A DNA stretch of 48,687 nucleotides from Candidatus Magasanikbacteria bacterium RIFOXYD2_FULL_41_14 (GCA_001784475.1 MFRE01000012.1:768-49454), one strand, 5' to 3'; positions 36,820-45,247 are shown, counted from the stretch's first letter. The notes: a model not told the origin generated them from the sequence alone. Numbers and translations: made by a program.

Positions 36820-38253
36820 ATGAAACACATTCACTTTATCGGCATTTGTGGCGTGGGCATGGGGGCGCTGGCTGTTTTATGGCATAAAAAAGGCTGGAAA
36901 GTGACTGGTTCAGATGCGGGGTTTTATCCGCCGATTTCTACGCATTTAACAAAACATAATATTAATTATTATGCCGGTTGGCACCCCGAGAAAATTGGCG
37001 CGCTCCCGCCCTCTCTTAATCTCCCCCTCGGGCAGGGGGAGACAGCCCGACCGGATTTGGTGGTCGTGGGCAATGTCGCGGGCTCACAAAACCCTGAATT
37101 AAAATATGTTTTGGATAATAATATTCCAAATCTTTCTTATCCGGAATTAATAGAACAAAATTTAATTAAAACCAACTCCATTGTCTGCGCCGGCACTTTT
37201 GGCAAAACTTCCACTGCCGCTCTGCTCGCAAAAATTTTTATTGACGCCAAATTTAATCCGGCCTATATGTTCGGAGCAGTGGCCTCTGATTTGGATATGT
37301 CGGCTGATGATTTAGGTGGCGAATGGAGTATTGTGGAAGGCGACGAATATAAAACCGGGCGGACTGACTTGAAAGCGAAATTTTTTCATTATCACCCCAC
37401 CCATTTACTTTTAACTTCCGCCACTTGGGACCACGCTGATGTTTATCCCACTGAAAAATTATATTTAGAAACGTTTCAAAAAATAATCACTCAACTGCCA
37501 AAAAACGGGTTACTCGTGGCGTCGGAAAAAGTTATTAATATTCAATCATTGGGTGTTATCCAGTCATCTTGCCCAATAATTACCTATGGTCCAGCAGTTG
37601 AAAATGACTATCAGTACTTTGATGTTACCCCCACTAAAAATGGCCTTACATTTAAAATTAAAAATAAAACTGAAACCTACAATTTAAAATCCGAAATTTT
37701 AGGTACCTACATGGCCGACAATATCTGCGGTGCCTTTGCTTTAGCACATACAGTCGGCATTGATTCTAAAACAATTATAGCCAGCATTAAAAATGCCGGC
37801 GGGGTTAAACGCCGTTTAGAAAAACGCGGAACAACAACCATTACCAATGCCACGGTATTTGATGACATTGCTCACTCCCCAGCCAAAGCCCAAGCCGTTC
37901 TTTCAACTTTACGCCAAATTTATGACGGTAAAATTTTTGCCGTTTATGAACCCAACACTGGCAACCGCCAACCCGAATCAGCGCCCGCCTACGACAATGC
38001 CTTCGCAGATGCATCCGAAGTCATCATCCCCCGCCTTACCAAAATTAAATCAGATAACAAATCCAAGCATTGGGACGGGAACGAGCTCGCCTGCGTAATC
38101 AGCAGCACCAAACCCGCCACCCAATATATTGCTGATGATGAAAAATTAGTAAATTATCTATTAAAAAATGCCGGACCAAACGATGTAATCGTATTTTTAG
38201 GTAGCCACGGTTGGCGTGGCATGATTGAAGCAATTATAAATAGTAATTCATAA
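36820..38253 (+). CDS. Mpl/MurC-like UDP-N-acetylmuramate ligase, carrying an in-frame palindromic insertion
   Basis: HIHFIGICGVGMGALAVLWHKKGWKVTGSDAGFYPPIS; AGTFGKTSTAALLAKIF; VEGDEYKTGRTDLKAKFFHYHPTHLLLTSATWDHADVY. Confidence 0.88.
   Translation: MKHIHFIGICGVGMGALAVLWHKKGWKVTGSDAGFYPPISTHLTKHNINYYAGWHPEKIGALPPSLNLPLGQGETARPDLVVVGNVAGSQNPELKYVLDNNIPNLSYPELIEQNLIKTNSIVCAGTFGKTSTAALLAKIFIDAKFNPAYMFGAVASDLDMSADDLGGEWSIVEGDEYKTGRTDLKAKFFHYHPTHLLLTSATWDHADVYPTEKLYLETFQKIITQLPKNGLLVASEKVINIQSLGVIQSSCPIITYGPAVENDYQYFDVTPTKNGLTFKIKNKTETYNLKSEILGTYMADNICGAFALAHTVGIDSKTIIASIKNAGGVKRRLEKRGTTTITNATVFDDIAHSPAKAQAVLSTLRQIYDGKIFAVYEPNTGNRQPESAPAYDNAFADASEVIIPRLTKIKSDNKSKHWDGNELACVISSTKPATQYIADDEKLVNYLLKNAGPNDVIVFLGSHGWRGMIEAIINSNS
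37021..37041. repeat. Palindrome inside mpl/murC-like CDS
   Basis: CTCCCCCT-CGGGC-AGGGGGAG (8 bp stem), encodes ...LPLGQGE.... Confidence 0.75.
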
Positions 38254-38257
38254 ACTT

Positions 38258-38806
38258 ATGAAAATACCGGAGCAAGCCAAAAAAGTTTTTAACGGAGTGG
38301 TGTTTGATGTTTACCAATGGGATCAAAAATTATACGACAACAGTAACGCCACTTTTGAGATGCTCAAACGGCCAAACACTCTTTCTGTTATACCCACCAT
38401 AGAAAATAAAATAGTTATCGGTAGCCACGAACAACCTGGACTGCCACCCAGCTACGGATTTTTAGGCGGACGCCAGGATAAAGACGAAAGTCCGGAGCAA
38501 GGCGCCCAGCGGGAACTTTTGGAAGAAGGCGGACTCATGAGCGAAAATTGGGAGCTATATAATTCGTTTTCACCCCACGCCAAATTAGATTGGATAGTTT
38601 ACTATTTTATCGCGCGCGACTGCAAAAAAACTCAAGAACCAAATTTAGATGCTGGTGAAAAAATAAAAACCTTTGCTGTTAGCTTTGACGAATTAGTTGA
38701 TATGGTTTTAGGGGAAAAATTTTATGGCACGGACTTTGCCCTCCACGTCGCAAAATTAAAAATCCGCAACCGTTTGGACGATTTGCGGACTTTACTGTTT
38801 AAGTAA
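38258..38806 (+). CDS. NUDIX hydrolase
   Basis: Nudix box GGRQDKDESPEQGAQRELLEEGGL. Confidence 0.92.
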   Translation: MKIPEQAKKVFNGVVFDVYQWDQKLYDNSNATFEMLKRPNTLSVIPTIENKIVIGSHEQPGLPPSYGFLGGRQDKDESPEQGAQRELLEEGGLMSENWELYNSFSPHAKLDWIVYYFIARDCKKTQEPNLDAGEKIKTFAVSFDELVDMVLGEKFYGTDFALHVAKLKIRNRLDDLRTLLFK

Positions 38807-38864
38807 TCACCGGAAAATTACTTTTGTGTTACAGTGTTTATTTGTTGTAGTGCTGTAGTATTTG

Positions 38865-39029
38865 CTATTTCCCTTCTTCAACAATTTCCACTTTAATCGG
38901 ATCGCTTTCACAGTCCTTAATTTCCAGTGTCATACCACAAGAATCACATTCCACGACCACTCCGTCTTCGATGTCAACATAAGAAGTAAGGTCAACATCA
39001 TTTTTGCACTCTGGACAAATTAATTTCAT
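38865..39029 (-). CDS. LysW-like zinc-ribbon protein, 54 aa
   Basis: Not in the ORF track: MKLICPECKNDVDLTSYVDIEDGVVVECDSCGMTLEIKDCESDPIKVEIVEEGK*; two CxxC pairs in a very acidic protein. Confidence 0.75.
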   Translation of the reverse strand: MKLICPECKNDVDLTSYVDIEDGVVVECDSCGMTLEIKDCESDPIKVEIVEEGK

Positions 39030-39063
39030 ATAGTATTAAATATAGTATTACGGTCATTATTAT

Positions 39064-39945
39064 ATGCCAAAACCAAAAAAAAATCAAGTAGTTACTCCCC
39101 AACCCCAGGCCGACAAACTAGCCCGCGCCTTGGGACTCACGATGCCACTGTATCTCAAACGCGAAGATTTGCACCCTTTAAAATCCCACAAGGGTCGCTC
39201 CCTGCCACCCATGATTGATCATTATTTAAAATTTGGTCACAGTAATTTTGTTATTTCTTCTTCCGGTAATGCTGCTCTGGCCGCTGGGCTTTATCTTAAA
39301 AAAATCAATTCCTCTCAAAAAAATAAAATAAATTTAAAAATTTTTGTCGGTAAAAAAATCCCAGCCGACAAAATAAAACCACTGCAAGCTCTGACAAATA
39401 AAAATATTACCATTGTTCAAGTGACTAACCCCAAACAGAGCGCTTTTTTAGCCCAAAAACAAGGAGCAGTTTTATTACGCCAATCTTTGGATAATCTCGC
39501 GCCCAAGGGCTATGCCGACCTCTACGATGAATTAAGACGTATCAAGGAATTAAAAACGATCTTTATACCTACCTCATCTGGAACAACATTGGCGGGCCTT
39601 TTCATGGCCTCCAAAGGCAAAATTCAGCTAAACATAGTGCAAACCGACTTTTGCCACCCTTTTGTTAAATCAAACTTACCAACTCCCCAAAAATCCTTGG
39701 CGGGGGCTATTGTGGATAAAGTCGGACACCGCAAAACAGAAGTGCTAAAGGCCTTGAAAAAATCCAAGGGGGCAGGTTATGTGGCCGACGATTGGGACAT
39801 AAAAAATGCCATAAAATTAGCGTACAAAACCGAAAAAATTAAACTATCCCCCAACAGTGCTTTGGCATTAGTGGGGTTGCTTCATGCTTTGATAAAGGGG
39901 TGGCAACCGAAAGGAGCGATTGCACTTCTTATCACTGGAAAATAA
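39064..39945 (+). CDS. Fold-type II PLP-dependent enzyme (threonine synthase/cysteine desulfhydrase-like)
   Basis: LYLKREDLHPLKSHKGRSL; VISSSGNAALAAGLYLKK; FIPTSSGTTLAGL. Confidence 0.8.
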   Translation: MPKPKKNQVVTPQPQADKLARALGLTMPLYLKREDLHPLKSHKGRSLPPMIDHYLKFGHSNFVISSSGNAALAAGLYLKKINSSQKNKINLKIFVGKKIPADKIKPLQALTNKNITIVQVTNPKQSAFLAQKQGAVLLRQSLDNLAPKGYADLYDELRRIKELKTIFIPTSSGTTLAGLFMASKGKIQLNIVQTDFCHPFVKSNLPTPQKSLAGAIVDKVGHRKTEVLKALKKSKGAGYVADDWDIKNAIKLAYKTEKIKLSPNSALALVGLLHALIKGWQPKGAIALLITGK

Positions 39946-40053
39946 TTTTTTACATTTTCGTGTCTCAACACTGATTTTTAAAATGAGTATTAAGAGACGA
40001 GCCGCACCGATGATCCCCTAAGGCATCGGTGCGGGCAAATTGTGAGAAGGCGA

Positions 40054-40263
40054 TCAACAGCCGTAGCCACTCGGACCGAAACCCCCGCTGTCGTTGATGA
40101 TGGCGCGGTGGGGAATGGCCGCCAACAGCTCGGCGCGTTCGGCCGCGATAAACACCGACCGCGCATCGGGCGAGTTGGCAGCGATCTGCGCCACCTCACG
40201 CCACCAATCCTGGGGCTGTTCCCCCACGTCAGTTGTTACTGCCGGCAACTTGATCTCCAACAT
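40054..40263 (-). CDS. Orphan G+C-rich small protein, 69 aa
   Basis: MLEIKLPAVTTDVGEQPQDWWREVAQIAANSPDARSVFIAAERAELLAAIPHRAIINDSGGFGPSGYGC; strong Shine-Dalgarno AAGGAG just upstream of ATG. Confidence 0.65.
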   Translation of the reverse strand: MLEIKLPAVTTDVGEQPQDWWREVAQIAANSPDARSVFIAAERAELLAAIPHRAIINDSGGFGPSGYGC

Positions 40264-40637
40264 TTCTTTCTCCTTGCTCCTTGGAGCTGGGTCATGACTG
40301 CGCCCGACATTCAGACGCATTATTTGACCCAACTCCAAACTATAAAGAACAATAATTAAAAAAGCCATCCCGATATGCGGAATGGCTTTGTTATTTGATT
40401 ATTTATTCAAACTCAAACAACACATTCCGCGGAATGGCTAAAGTAAAAGAAAAACACTTGATTGTTTTTGTAAGTTTTAATCATACTATTTATATAGTAC
40501 CATACTAACCAAAGCTGTCAAATGACAGGTGTGAATAAATATATTGTTGGCCAAAATGACCATAGATATTGAAGGGGGGCCCGCGGATTACTCAACGCGG
40601 GCCAAGGCCGTTCCCCAGTTGGGGAAGGAAAAGAAAA

Positions 40638-40787
40638 TCAAACGAAAATGGATCGGTAGCACGCCTTGGGGCGGCGCCAACCAGCACCGTCCTCAAACCA
40701 ACGCCACCCCATTGGGTGGCTGAACTCGTCCACGACGAGTTCAGCGTGGTCGGGCACACCAGCCGGGCGAGAAAGCGGAGCATTCAT
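40638..40787 (-). CDS. Orphan G+C-rich small protein, 49 aa
   Basis: Read directly: MNAPLSRPAGVPDHAELVVDEFSHPMGWRWFEDGAGWRRPKACYRSIFV*; GGAGG Shine-Dalgarno before ATG. Different frame from the ORF-track entry 40592..40783. Confidence 0.6.
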   Translation of the reverse strand: MNAPLSRPAGVPDHAELVVDEFSHPMGWRWFEDGAGWRRPKACYRSIFV

Positions 40788-40907
40788 CGATCCTCCAGCC
40801 CCCTCACATTGAGGGGGGAACGGGTAAATTGGGGCGAAACTTCTCCCCCAAAAATAGACAAGCGTTATCTACTTTTGGAGAAAAATTTACACCCAAATAA
40901 AAAGAAC

Positions 40908-40936
40908 AAAAAAACCACCGCAATCGGTGGTTTTGT
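40908..40936. terminator. Bidirectional-looking terminator hairpin
   Basis: AAAACCACCG-CAAT-CGGTGGTTTT flanked by A and T runs. Confidence 0.75.
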
Positions 40937-41075
40937 TAACTATTAAAACTTAAACAAACCACCAAAATCGTGGAATAGAAATAATAATCAATTTTCCGTT
41001 CGCTAGTTTGTTGTGCATATATGTCTAGAATAGCACTAGTTAAAATTTTTGGCAAGATCGCCCGCTGTGGATAAT

Positions 41076-42146
41076 TTACCGCCCTACCATGGTACTTTCC
41101 AAATCAATATCCACGCCAGCTCGGCGCACTTTCAATCGCACCCCATCACCAACTTTTAAACCCAACCACAAATTATCGTTATTCATCACTTGGCCATTTA
41201 ATTCCAAAATAATATCGCCAGCACGCAATACCCCAGCACCCTTAGTCACAAAAAAGCCATCAATCTTTTCACCCGCGTCAATCAAAGGTTGCTCGGCGCT
41301 ATACCAACCTTCTACACCCAAACTGGCATAAATAATTTTCTGTTGGTCCAAAACTCCCGGCAACAAACGCGTAATATATTGGTAAGGTAAAAACTCTTGA
41401 CCACCAATAGTTAACCCAACCGCTCGCCCCTGACTATTTACCACCACTGCCCCAGCCAAAAAATTAGAGGACAAAGACATTAATTTAAGCGGGGCACTGT
41501 CCAAATGAGCGCTTACAAACGGACGCGTAATTTCTTCCACTTCACTGGCGCTCTGCCAATTTAAACCATTAAAAACAAACAGATCCACACCCAAATCTAA
41601 ATTGTCAACAAAACTAGCCACCTTAAATTGCAAACCAGCGCGACCAAGCGTGGCGCTTTGAGTTAAATCCAAACGCGCGAATACCAAACCAGAAATTTTG
41701 TCCGGCAACACTGTCGCCACACCATAAATCGCCCCATCCGATAACACTGCTTGCCAATTGCGATAATTGCCGGAATAGTTCCCGGGATAAATTACAAACC
41801 AACCATCAGAAGAAACCAAAAGTCCATTACCCAAAAAATTCTGACGTGGTAAATATTTAATTCCCCGATTGGTCTCCGAACCGGTATACACCGCTACTAC
41901 GCGCTCATCCATTTCCTGGCGAACACGACTTTCTAATTGAGTGTGATAATTTGGTAAAGAATAATGCGTACTACTAAAAACTTCACCCTCGCCAAAACCT
42001 GGCCAAATCCAACCAAGCATCACGGCCGCGCCAGAAATACCGGCCACCAAACCGAAAAAAGTGGCAGTAACCAATATTTTAATTCTTTGCCACTGGCGAT
42101 GTTTTTGAATATCGCAGGTAGGCGGTGGTAAATGAGGAGGAATCAT
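41076..42146 (-). CDS. HtrA/S1C-like protein with PDZ, catalytic residues apparently lost
   Basis: TM segment, LGNGLLVSSDGWFVIYPGNY, SNFLAGAVVVNSQGRAVGLT, PDZ-like GVLRAGDIILELNGQVMNNDNLW. Confidence 0.75.
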   Translation of the reverse strand: MIPPHLPPPTCDIQKHRQWQRIKILVTATFFGLVAGISGAAVMLGWIWPGFGEGEVFSSTHYSLPNYHTQLESRVRQEMDERVVAVYTGSETNRGIKYLPRQNFLGNGLLVSSDGWFVIYPGNYSGNYRNWQAVLSDGAIYGVATVLPDKISGLVFARLDLTQSATLGRAGLQFKVASFVDNLDLGVDLFVFNGLNWQSASEVEEITRPFVSAHLDSAPLKLMSLSSNFLAGAVVVNSQGRAVGLTIGGQEFLPYQYITRLLPGVLDQQKIIYASLGVEGWYSAEQPLIDAGEKIDGFFVTKGAGVLRAGDIILELNGQVMNNDNLWLGLKVGDGVRLKVRRAGVDIDLESTMVGR

Positions 42147-42155
42147 AATAATAAT

Positions 42156-42950
42156 TTATCGCCAGCGCGCTAAAAAAACCAAAAGCAAAATTAACCAGCC
42201 ACCATTAATAATTAAAAAATTTTTTTGCTTATGCCAATTGATGCCGGCACTGTTTAAATGAAAACGTACAAAAATCCACAAACAATACCAAAACCAAGCC
42301 ATCACTACTCCAGTAATAAAATATCCTATGGGCAGAAGGTAAATAACCCAAGCCAATTCTAAAATCATCATAAACATTGCCCCAAACCAAAGCCATTGTT
42401 TTTTGTCAAGCGTATTTTCATATTCTCGCCACCACCACAGCGCTGTCAAAGCAGAAATCAAAGCGCCCAATATGAGCCATAACCAAAAATTAACCTTGAA
42501 AATATTTAAAGTAATGGAAGCAAAAATTCCCATCCACATTCCGGAGAGTCCCAAAACAGACAGGGCCAAACGCGCCCGACGATATGGTTTAAAATCAATG
42601 AGCGCGGTATCGGATCGGGCCGGCAAAAGCCAAAAACTTACAGCGGGAGCAAAAATAAATAAAATATCCGCCAAAATTGTAGCGCCACGCCATTCCGTAA
42701 AAAGCAATACCAATAAAAATCCAAAATTAAATAGATAGAGCGACGCCAAATGACGCAAGCGGTTCCAGCCAGTTGGATAAAAAGTAAAGCGTACCAAAAC
42801 TGTAATAAAAAGCGCGCGACTAAAAATCCAGGCAATTAATTCCCAAGTTACATTCAAATGATTTAGCCACCATAAAAAAATAACTGCACCCAAAACATCA
42901 ACCACAGCGGTTAAGCGCGGATGAGAAGTGATTTGTTTCCAGTTGAACAT
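42156..42950 (-). CDS. Polytopic membrane protein, unknown function
   Basis: 264 aa with many hydrophobic helices; adjacent to and co-oriented with the HtrA-like gene. Confidence 0.7.
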   Translation of the reverse strand: MFNWKQITSHPRLTAVVDVLGAVIFLWWLNHLNVTWELIAWIFSRALFITVLVRFTFYPTGWNRLRHLASLYLFNFGFLLVLLFTEWRGATILADILFIFAPAVSFWLLPARSDTALIDFKPYRRARLALSVLGLSGMWMGIFASITLNIFKVNFWLWLILGALISALTALWWWREYENTLDKKQWLWFGAMFMMILELAWVIYLLPIGYFITGVVMAWFWYCLWIFVRFHLNSAGINWHKQKNFLIINGGWLILLLVFLARWR

Positions 42951-42990
42951 ACGACTATCAAAAAAATTATCAATTGAGCATTTTATTTAT

Positions 42991-43113
42991 GGCCGTCATA
43001 TATGAATTTTGTTGCTGCGGAACTTAATCAGTGTTGCCGCCACGCCACCCGAGGTGGCTCGGCAACACGGCTCCCCAAGCAGTCCTCACTACCAAAATTA
43101 ATATATGACGGCC
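42991..43113. repeat. Structured element copy B
   Basis: Inverted repeat arms GGCCGTCATATATgAATTTTG (42991-43011) / CAAAATTaATATATGACGGCC (43093-43113), 20 of 21 pairs, enclosing a core homologous to copy A. Confidence 0.85.
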
Positions 43114-43207
43114 AAAAAACTCAATATGATTAATGTCCTAACATTATCATTATCATACAACAAATATTAAAAAAAAACAACCGCGCCGGCAGTTGATCAC
43201 TTTGTCT

Positions 43208-43275
43208 GTCATCCCCGTGTAAACGGGGATCCGATGGCCGATATTTTATTGTCTGGATTCCCGTTTACACTGGAA
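43208..43275. repeat. Imperfect palindromic element (GTCATYCC family)
   Basis: GTCATCCCCGTGTAAACGGGGATCC facing GGATTCCCGTTTACACTGGAATGAC; same outer motif as 1473-1572. Confidence 0.75.
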
Positions 43276-43463
43276 TGACAATTAACGATCGGAAGGGAGG
43301 AGAGGTGCCAGAACTTTCACAAACTCACTCCCCTGCCTCTTGCCAAAATTAATTGGCGATTTTGCGCCGCTGTGACCTATTAGGTCCCACGCGGCGACTG
43401 GCGCTCATTTTATACGCATTGCGCGTACACCCCGAGCGCCCGAGGGGCTTGGCCAACTGGTGG

Positions 43464-44171
43464 CTACTTGGGAGGAGGCTCGCACTCCAAGATGTCCACC
43501 CCATCTCCAGACGAGATGAGGCGCCCAGGCCGCCCGTTGCAGGCGGCGATGATTGCCGCTTCCTTGGTAAGGAAGCAACCATGCGAACCGCCCTCAGTGC
43601 GGGTCAAACTAGTGGGGCTAGAATTAGCCCCATCCTGCTGGGCGGTCGCGACCGACCAGCAGTCCTCTTCCATGGTGGCGTTTGAGACGCCATCTTCCTC
43701 CCCCTCACCGTCGGAAGGGACGAACCGGATGGGGGCCGCGGCCGGAATCGGCTTCGGGCGAGGGGCGGGGCGGGTGGCGTCGGCCACAGCGGGTGGGGTC
43801 ATGGCGACTCCACCCTTAGCCTTCATGGCTTCGATGTGAAGCCAAGCACGCCGAATCCGCTCTTCGGCGTCGTCCATCCGCTGATGGATGGAGGCCCGGT
43901 CCTCCACGACCTCGGCGAGCTTCTCGCCGAAGACAGCGGTCGCGAACTCGGCATGGACCGCGACCGACCTCGCGACGGCCGCGTCGGCCATGGCCGCGTC
44001 GGCCATGGCCGTGGCGGTCGAGGCCTCGGCCTCGACGACGTCGAGCCTCCCCTCGAGCTCGGCGAGGCGAGCCTGGGCGGCCTCGTCGTCGCCATCGCAC
44101 CCACGACCCAGAAAAAAAACACCGACGACCAGAGCGAGACCAAGGAACAGAACCACATGCTTCGCCTTCAT
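43464..44171 (-). CDS. Orphan G+C-rich TM plus coiled-coil protein with Cys-containing C-terminus
   Basis: MKAKHVVLFLGLALVVGVFFLGRGCDGDDEAAQARLAELEGRLDVVEAEAST...DILECEPPPK; GGAG Shine-Dalgarno 6 nt before ATG; start moved from the ORF-track start. Confidence 0.7.
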   Translation of the reverse strand: MKAKHVVLFLGLALVVGVFFLGRGCDGDDEAAQARLAELEGRLDVVEAEASTATAMADAAMADAAVARSVAVHAEFATAVFGEKLAEVVEDRASIHQRMDDAEERIRRAWLHIEAMKAKGGVAMTPPAVADATRPAPRPKPIPAAAPIRFVPSDGEGEEDGVSNATMEEDCWSVATAQQDGANSSPTSLTRTEGGSHGCFLTKEAAIIAACNGRPGRLISSGDGVDILECEPPPK

Positions 44172-44341
44172 CACGATCTCCGCCACTTACCCAACTTGGG
44201 CTGTGGCTCAAAAAGAGCAAAGGGCAAACCGAAAAAACTGACCGGTTTGTCATTTCCAATAGAAACACTACCATATTTTACTACTTTGTCAATGCCGGCG
44301 CTACTTGTTTTTTGCTAAATAATCTGATAAAATAGCCACAT

Positions 44342-44782
44342 ATGTCTCTCGCCCAAAACAAAAAAGCCCTATTTGATTATGAAATCCTAGAAAAATTCGA
44401 GGCCGGTTTAGTATTGACTGGCGCCGAAACCAAAGCGGTTAAAGACGGGCAAGTTTCCCTTAAAGGGGCCTATGTTACTTTTCACAATGGTGATGCTTAT
44501 TTATTAAACGCCCATGTGAGCGCCTACAAACCCGCCGGGAAATTAGTGGACTACGACCCCACCCGCAGTCGCCAACTATTGTTGCGTCAAAAAGAAATCC
44601 GCTATTTACAGGGAAAAACCCAAGAAAAGGGCTTGACAATAGTGCCACTTTCAGTGTATACTAAACAACGCTTTATCAAAGTAGAGATTGCAGTCGGTCG
44701 CGGCAAACAAAAATACGATAAAAGAGAAACAATTAAGAAGCGCGATTTAGACCGAGAAGTTAAACGTTCATTAAAAAATTAA
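44342..44782 (+). CDS. smpB: SsrA-binding protein
   Basis: LAQNKKALFDYEILEKFEAGLVLTGAETKAVKDGQVSLKGAYV; GRGKQKYDKRETIKKRDLDREVKR. Confidence 0.97.
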   Translation: MSLAQNKKALFDYEILEKFEAGLVLTGAETKAVKDGQVSLKGAYVTFHNGDAYLLNAHVSAYKPAGKLVDYDPTRSRQLLLRQKEIRYLQGKTQEKGLTIVPLSVYTKQRFIKVEIAVGRGKQKYDKRETIKKRDLDREVKRSLKN

Positions 44783-44787
44783 AATTC

Positions 44788-44806
44788 GTCCCGACTAAGT
44801 CGGGAC
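44788..44806. repeat. Short palindrome downstream of smpB
   Basis: GTCCCGACT-A-AGTCGGGAC; same core CCCGACTAAGTCGGG as in tRNA copy 2. Confidence 0.8.
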
Positions 44807-44848
44807 TCAAAAATTTTCCATTTTGATTTTTAAATTTTGAATTTAAAT

Positions 44849-45247
44849 GGGGGCGTTGGGCATCGACGGTAAAGCCGACGATTGTTCGCAAGCCGAGGCG
44901 GCCTCAGTCCTCGTAAATAGATGGGGCAAATTAATAAGTGCCAACTTGTTATCAAAAGCAAAAGCAATGTTAGCCTCCGCCTTCGGTGGTGGCTGTTGCC
45001 TCGCTCCGACTTTGGCCTAAGGGCCACAAGTCCATCGTCCGCGTAAGCTTCCGTAGCGCGATCGCGGTGTAACCCACGGAAGGTAGTTTGCATGTGTTGC
45101 CGATCGCCTGCAAATGAAATTCAATCGGCTAGGCCCGTACGGCTTTTGCGTCTTTTATACGGCCGGGTCAAAAAAAATAAAAACGCTAAGCTTGTAGACG
45201 GCAGTAGTCACTCTTATCGGACGCGAGTTCAACTCTCGCCGCCTCCA
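44849..45247 (+). ncRNA. ssrA: tmRNA
   Basis: 5' GGGGGCG pairs with 3' CGCCTCC; T-arm GCGAG-TTCAACT-CTCGC; tag frame AATAAGT-GCC-AAC...TAA at 44940-45020; immediately downstream of smpB. Confidence 0.95.

Noticed and set aside
43816-44318. Several overlapping long ORFs on both strands (Arg/Pro/Ser-rich)
   Set aside because: Shadow frames of the G+C-rich gene 43464-44171; only that frame has a good Shine-Dalgarno plus a plausible TM start.
44830-45093. Minus-strand ORF of 87 aa in the ORF track
   Set aside because: Lies inside the tmRNA gene, antisense to it; no RBS or family features.
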